From Pyrinomonadaceae bacterium (GTDB lineage Bacteria > Acidobacteriota > Blastocatellia > Pyrinomonadales > Pyrinomonadaceae), in assembly GCA_021228405.1 (NCBI GenBank), contig JAJQRF010000008.1, positions 145,027-209,026 of the forward strand: a stretch of DNA of 64,000 nt. The letters are read 5' to 3'. This document shows, one piece after another, positions 61,301 through 64,000 of the stretch. Below the pieces are notes generated by a model, which saw only the letters and a list, made by a program, of their open reading frames with translations, was not told the DNA's origin and made no database searches. Position 1 is the stretch's first letter. The number at the start of each line of letters is the position of its first letter. A program made the translations under genes and the position numbers.

Positions 61301-63767
61301 TTTTCGTGTTCTTCCGGCGCAATGTCACCGGATCATATTCGATACGCGTTTCCAAACCGTTCGCATTCGTTGTCGACAACGGCAGTCCGTTCGTTGGATC
61401 AAAGGTCGCACTCGACACGAAAGCCGTTTCCGAACCGTTTTGTCCGCTCGGATCGGGCACGGCGGTCGTTACCTGCGTCGGGAAAGCATAGCCGTAGGTT
61501 GCCGAAAACTGTGTTTCGGTCATATTTCCCTTGGCATCCCAGACTTTGACCTGATTGCCGAAGTTATCGAATTGGGCGTGGGTTGCAATATACGCCGCCG
61601 CATTGGAAACCGTGCCTTTACCGCTGTCCCAAACTCTCGAAGTCGTCGGATTTCCGCGATAAGAATTGTTCGGATTCTGCCAACGGCTGTGCGAACCCGT
61701 CGAAATTACCTGATAAGCGATTTCGTCATACGCCATTTCGCTACGGTAAACGATCGTTCCCGCGCCGTCCTTGCTTGTCGAAGCCGTTGCCAGACCGATC
61801 ATATTCTGATTTTTATAAACGTCCTTTACCCCTTGCGAAATATTCGGATCGTTTTGCAGGTATGTCGTTTCATTCGTTTTTAAAAGTGTCGGAGGTTCGG
61901 GTGTCGGAACAGGTGCCGGATTCGGCGCGGGCGGTTCGCCGGGCGCAAAGAGATTACCGCCGCCGCTTAAAGACGAACTCGCAATGATCGGAACAAAAGC
62001 GTATTGCTTCGTTTTATTGACCATCAAAGGCGTTTCACGCAAGTTCAGATCGCCTTGATATTCCGATTTCACGGTTGACGAAACGCCATTCCCGAGTTCG
62101 TCAAAGCCGATTATTTCCTCGTGCGTCACCCGCGGATGCCAATGTGCCGCGACGGGAACCACATCGCCCGTCGTCCAAAGTTCGGTTTTCGTCCAATGTA
62201 TCAGTTTTCTCGAAACAATTTTTCCCGCGCTCGAAAAAGCTCTTTCCTCATAAGCCATTCCCGCCAGTGCTTCGTCATAGCCGAAATTTCCGTATTGATC
62301 GAGCGGCGAAGAATCCTTTCCGCGATGCAGAAATCTTTCGACCTGCGTGTCGTCGGGATTCTTGATTGAAACCTTGTAGCCCTTCGGCGCGACATACTGC
62401 GCACTATAGGTCCATTCGTAATAATTCGACGGTGCATTTCCGTAAAAAACCTTGCGGTTTGTCACGCCGAAATTCGTCTGCGCCGAAACATCGTCGCGCT
62501 CGAGCACCGAAAGCGTCGGCACGAGCTGGAATTGAAACAATTCCTTTCCGCCCATCGGATAAACGACCTGCTCGATCCTGCCGTAAATATCATATGTAAA
62601 TTTATATTTTTCGCCCGTGGGAAGCTCGATCTCGGTTAAAACGACCGGATTGAAGTATTCGCCTAACGAACCGTTTCTGACGACCGATTCCCATTTCGAC
62701 TGAAATAAGTATGTGTCTGCCGGATACGGTTGTTCGCCCTGCGTGTATTTATTATCCCCGGGATGACGAAGCGGCAGGTTGAAATCGGTCAGTCCGCTGT
62801 CCGCCGCCGTATCGCCCTTCAGTTTTTTCCAGCTAAACTTATATGTTCCCGTCATTCCGGGCATATTATAAGTTTGGACGGTCGGCTGGCTCGGTTCGTT
62901 CAAGCCCATGGGAACGCCGATCGGTTTTCCGAGCGTGTCCGTCCAGTAACCGTTGGGATATTGCGTGGTCGGCTCGTTAAAACTCGTGAAATTTCCATTT
63001 CTGTCAATAAATGTATGTGCTTTTCTGATATTTGCCGTTTCAAAAGCAGATTTATTATTGACGAACTCGTAGCGCGAGCCGTCAGGCATTTGCAGGAAAT
63101 AGACATTATTGACACGGTCTTCAAAATATTTGATATTCGACCCGTCTACCGCATAATACCAACCCGACCAGTTTTCCGGTCGCGACGGGTCGTTCGCATC
63201 ACACAAAGTATTCGGATCATTGTCCGCACAGTTTTGATTGTTCGGGTAAACTTTAACCGTGTCGTCCATTCTCAGCTCGTGTGTTTCACCGCTCGGCAGA
63301 TTCAGCATCACACGCCGAACATACGCATTCGGCGGATTGTTGCCCGGGGTTTCGGGCACACAGGAAGTTTCTCCCGAGGATTTTCCGTTCTGCTTGAAAA
63401 TATTGTCTTCGCCGATGTATTCGATATAGGGCGTTCCCATACTCGTCGTCCAGCCCGACGCGGATTTTTCGGCATATTTCGGGTGATTAATGGCGCGGCA
63501 ATTACTGGGGTTGTTCCCTTGCGGCTCGTAATTGTTAACTTCCATTCGCCAGAGTTTTGACGAATAACTGAGATTGACCGGAACATTTATTCCGCGACCC
63601 GGATAATTTCCGAGCGGAATCTCGATCTCCATTCCCAACGTCGAAGGATTGACGCGTCCTGATCCTCTTAAAGTGCGGTCGGCTCCGTTTTCATTCGTGC
63701 CCGATTGTCCAAAAGCGTTAATAACAATAATTAATCCCAACAAAATCGAATAAGCAGCTCTTTTCAT
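58377..63767 (-). CDS. Rhs/YD-repeat exported protein
   Basis: 1796 residues from ATG 63767, where the signal peptide begins (MKRAAYSILLGLIIVINAFG); an in-frame start at 63815 is less likely. The N-terminal half is beta-rich with a plug-like pattern (LRGSGRVNPSTLGMEIEIPL). From about residue 690 there are many YD repeats (YDNLNRLKLRNY, YDSLGRLRFAKQ, FDNLGRLLTHEQ). The RHS-associated core ends with SSHGRFTSVDPLTASAS and FTDPLGLIS. The variable C-terminal tip (about 290 residues) includes an eight-proline run encoded by (GGC)n and no toxin motif I recognise. It is probably surface-exposed or secreted. Confidence 0.92.
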   Translation of the reverse strand: MKRAAYSILLGLIIVINAFGQSGTNENGADRTLRGSGRVNPSTLGMEIEIPLGNYPGRGINVPVNLSYSSKLWRMEVNNYEPQGNNPSNCRAINHPKYAEKSASGWTTSMGTPYIEYIGEDNIFKQNGKSSGETSCVPETPGNNPPNAYVRRVMLNLPSGETHELRMDDTVKVYPNNQNCADNDPNTLCDANDPSRPENWSGWYYAVDGSNIKYFEDRVNNVYFLQMPDGSRYEFVNNKSAFETANIRKAHTFIDRNGNFTSFNEPTTQYPNGYWTDTLGKPIGVPMGLNEPSQPTVQTYNMPGMTGTYKFSWKKLKGDTAADSGLTDFNLPLRHPGDNKYTQGEQPYPADTYLFQSKWESVVRNGSLGEYFNPVVLTEIELPTGEKYKFTYDIYGRIEQVVYPMGGKELFQFQLVPTLSVLERDDVSAQTNFGVTNRKVFYGNAPSNYYEWTYSAQYVAPKGYKVSIKNPDDTQVERFLHRGKDSSPLDQYGNFGYDEALAGMAYEERAFSSAGKIVSRKLIHWTKTELWTTGDVVPVAAHWHPRVTHEEIIGFDELGNGVSSTVKSEYQGDLNLRETPLMVNKTKQYAFVPIIASSSLSGGGNLFAPGEPPAPNPAPVPTPEPPTLLKTNETTYLQNDPNISQGVKDVYKNQNMIGLATASTSKDGAGTIVYRSEMAYDEIAYQVISTGSHSRWQNPNNSYRGNPTTSRVWDSGKGTVSNAAAYIATHAQFDNFGNQVKVWDAKGNMTETQFSATYGYAFPTQVTTAVPDPSGQNGSETAFVSSATFDPTNGLPLSTTNANGLETRIEYDPVTLRRKNTKTFYQYAQVGGVSETIYHDEPNNYWVKSRSQIDANRWAENITYLDGLGRAYKSEEVNSKGNIFVEKEFDADGRLYRVTNPFRNGEAKVWTTNIYDNASRVIEVVLPDGAKVKTDYGVSVAGVVGVTKQITDQAGKKRKGISDGLGRMVRVIEDPTGQNLATDYVFDTLGNLRKTIQGEQSRYFTYDSLGRLRFAKQPEQESNTSFNFTDPLTNNSSWSVKYEYDDNGNITNTMDARGVSVAGTYDNLNRLKLRNYSDDTPDVNFYYDGKGLPSVPNFAKGKTTRITNSVSETRYTSFDNLGRLLTHEQITDGKTYPTAYQYNLSGAITSETYPSGRVMTYNLDADGSLESLWGQKADQTSAKLYLNQISYNSSGNIERMRLGNGRWETAAYNNRQQIVQIGLGYSNNDKSLLKIDYAYGTNLENNGSLREQKINFYGLTNEIKQTYTYDDLNRLKSSTETVNAQVAWKQTFNYDRYGNRTLDAGNTTTLTQSVSQKIANPLINTADNRLQKDQDNDNISDYVYDKAGNLTVDAANQRFIYDAENRMKEYFHSTNQTNTPDAVYQYDGEGKRVKKVSGNNQTIFVYNSSGQLIAEYANPTASNPQVSYLTQDHLGSPRIITGNNGEVISRHDYMAFGADISETLGNVGNRATAQGYGKADQIRTQYTGYEHDDESGLDFAQARYYNSSHGRFTSVDPLTASASIKDPQTFNRYTYAMNSPYKFTDPLGLISSKPMKYKDADEDEIGTIAGDTIAPTEAIASGETKAEAEPPPPPPPPAPNAAPDELIAEALLAIANVKVVVPGGDDVEGTIELTPEMTEAITKALNDAFLAGDKVGAAAKVAGDKVILVGGVTGEESAVGPSLSLSDLGIQGSQSKYQEKNYEKAASAAIKMDLDELANNSGRAKTVAGALQNTEVTVVSSNSTVKKVEKLKATAEYGFWNAAVAKQVDLIYRRGVRMGYENTNAKPSLGPVVPKK

Positions 63768-63837
63768 ATTTTTTCCAAGTCTTTTCTGTGACAGATATAT
63801 TTTTAGGTTTTCCAAGTGAAATAGTGATTGTTATTGA

Positions 63838-64000
63838 TTACCTGCGATAGAAAGCGGGAACGGGAATATCGCCTGAGGTTCCCCAGCTTTCCTGTCTGAC
63901 GGTGTTGTTCGCACTTTGACGGGTGAACCATCTGCCGACATCTCCGGCACCCGGCGTGGATTCCGTTCCGCGCCACACCGCGATGTCGACTTTGCCGTCC
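63838..64000 (-). CDS. VCBS/FG-GAP-like protein, C-terminal end only
   Basis: The last 53 residues of a minus-strand gene that enters from the right edge. The sequence reads DGKVDIAVWRGTESTPGAGD and ends SGDIPVPAFYRR before TAA at 63838-63840. The DGKxDIAVWR phrase and the terminal GDIPVP are typical of FG-GAP/VCBS-type repeat proteins found on cell surfaces. It lies 70 bp upstream of the Rhs start, so the two may be cotranscribed. Confidence 0.75.
   Translation of the reverse strand, partial: DGKVDIAVWRGTESTPGAGDVGRWFTRQSANNTVRQESWGTSGDIPVPAFYRR

Overview
The window reads as a chromosomal segment of an Acidobacteriota, most likely class Blastocatellia (Pyrinomonadaceae-like). This is inferred from gene content, not from a marker gene. 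The supporting content is an Oar-type TonB receptor with a carboxypeptidase-regulatory domain, an adjacent DUF1800/DUF1501 pair, several Hanks-type kinases (one fused to a formylglycine-generating-enzyme domain), an ECF sigma factor of the type common in Acidobacteria and Planctomycetes, a CadC-type winged helix fused to a WD40-like propeller, and many Sec/Tat-exported proteins of unknown function. There is no rRNA, phage, IS element or CRISPR array. One tRNA-Thr(UGU) is present.

Layout. 1-6.7 kb: partial RND adaptor, rhodanese, a two-gene exported operon (CMD-domain protein plus unknown) and the TonB receptor. 7.2-10.4 kb: a small Tat-signal protein with an unknown partner, a [2Fe-2S] protein with a LysR regulator, and a glutaredoxin. 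10.6-15.5 kb: two convergent Ser/Thr kinases and an exported unknown. 15.5-16.5 kb: 1 kb of repeat-rich noncoding DNA. 16.5-30.6 kb: AlkA/OGG-like glycosylase, DUF1800-DUF1501, pgsA, CadC-WD40 regulator, NTF2/cupin proteins, a GT39-like membrane enzyme, a pilin-like zinc-ribbon protein and an exported unknown.

31-42 kb is the most coherent block. A secreted CHAT-domain (caspase-like) protein, a TPR paralogue that lacks the CHAT domain, an M4 thermolysin-like peptidase with ChW repeats, and a C10/streptopain-like peptidase with a ricin-type lectin lie beside an ECF-like sigma factor and its membrane anti-sigma factor. The same promoter motif (GTGAAACYTTTT, about 16 nt, then a TC followed by an AT-rich block) can be read upstream of four transcription units here, including the anti-sigma gene. 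The two peptidase leaders, and the leader of an exported protein at 42.3 kb, also carry a hairpin whose stem covaries around a 17-nt invariant core (GCATCGGCTAAATGACT). I propose a sigma-controlled exported peptidase regulon with an RNA leader element that I cannot match to a known class.

43-56 kb: two further sigma factors, a kinase-FGE-hydrolase fusion, a SAM-II riboswitch before a YitJ-like homocysteine methyltransferase/MTHFR, a quinone oxidoreductase, a membrane metallophosphoesterase and galK. 55.8-64 kb: an Rhs gene followed by a tandem orphan Rhs tip and a decayed core fragment. Each of the two intact tips is followed by a membrane-anchored NTF2-like protein.

Running through the window are four intergenic arrays of degenerate 20-21-bp units (about 1.4, 16.0, 40.1 and 54.3 kb). 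Each has its own unit sequence and the same period of two helical turns, and each lies 3' of a minus-strand gene. Several long-armed palindromes occur as well. All calls come from reading the sequence; no homology search was run.
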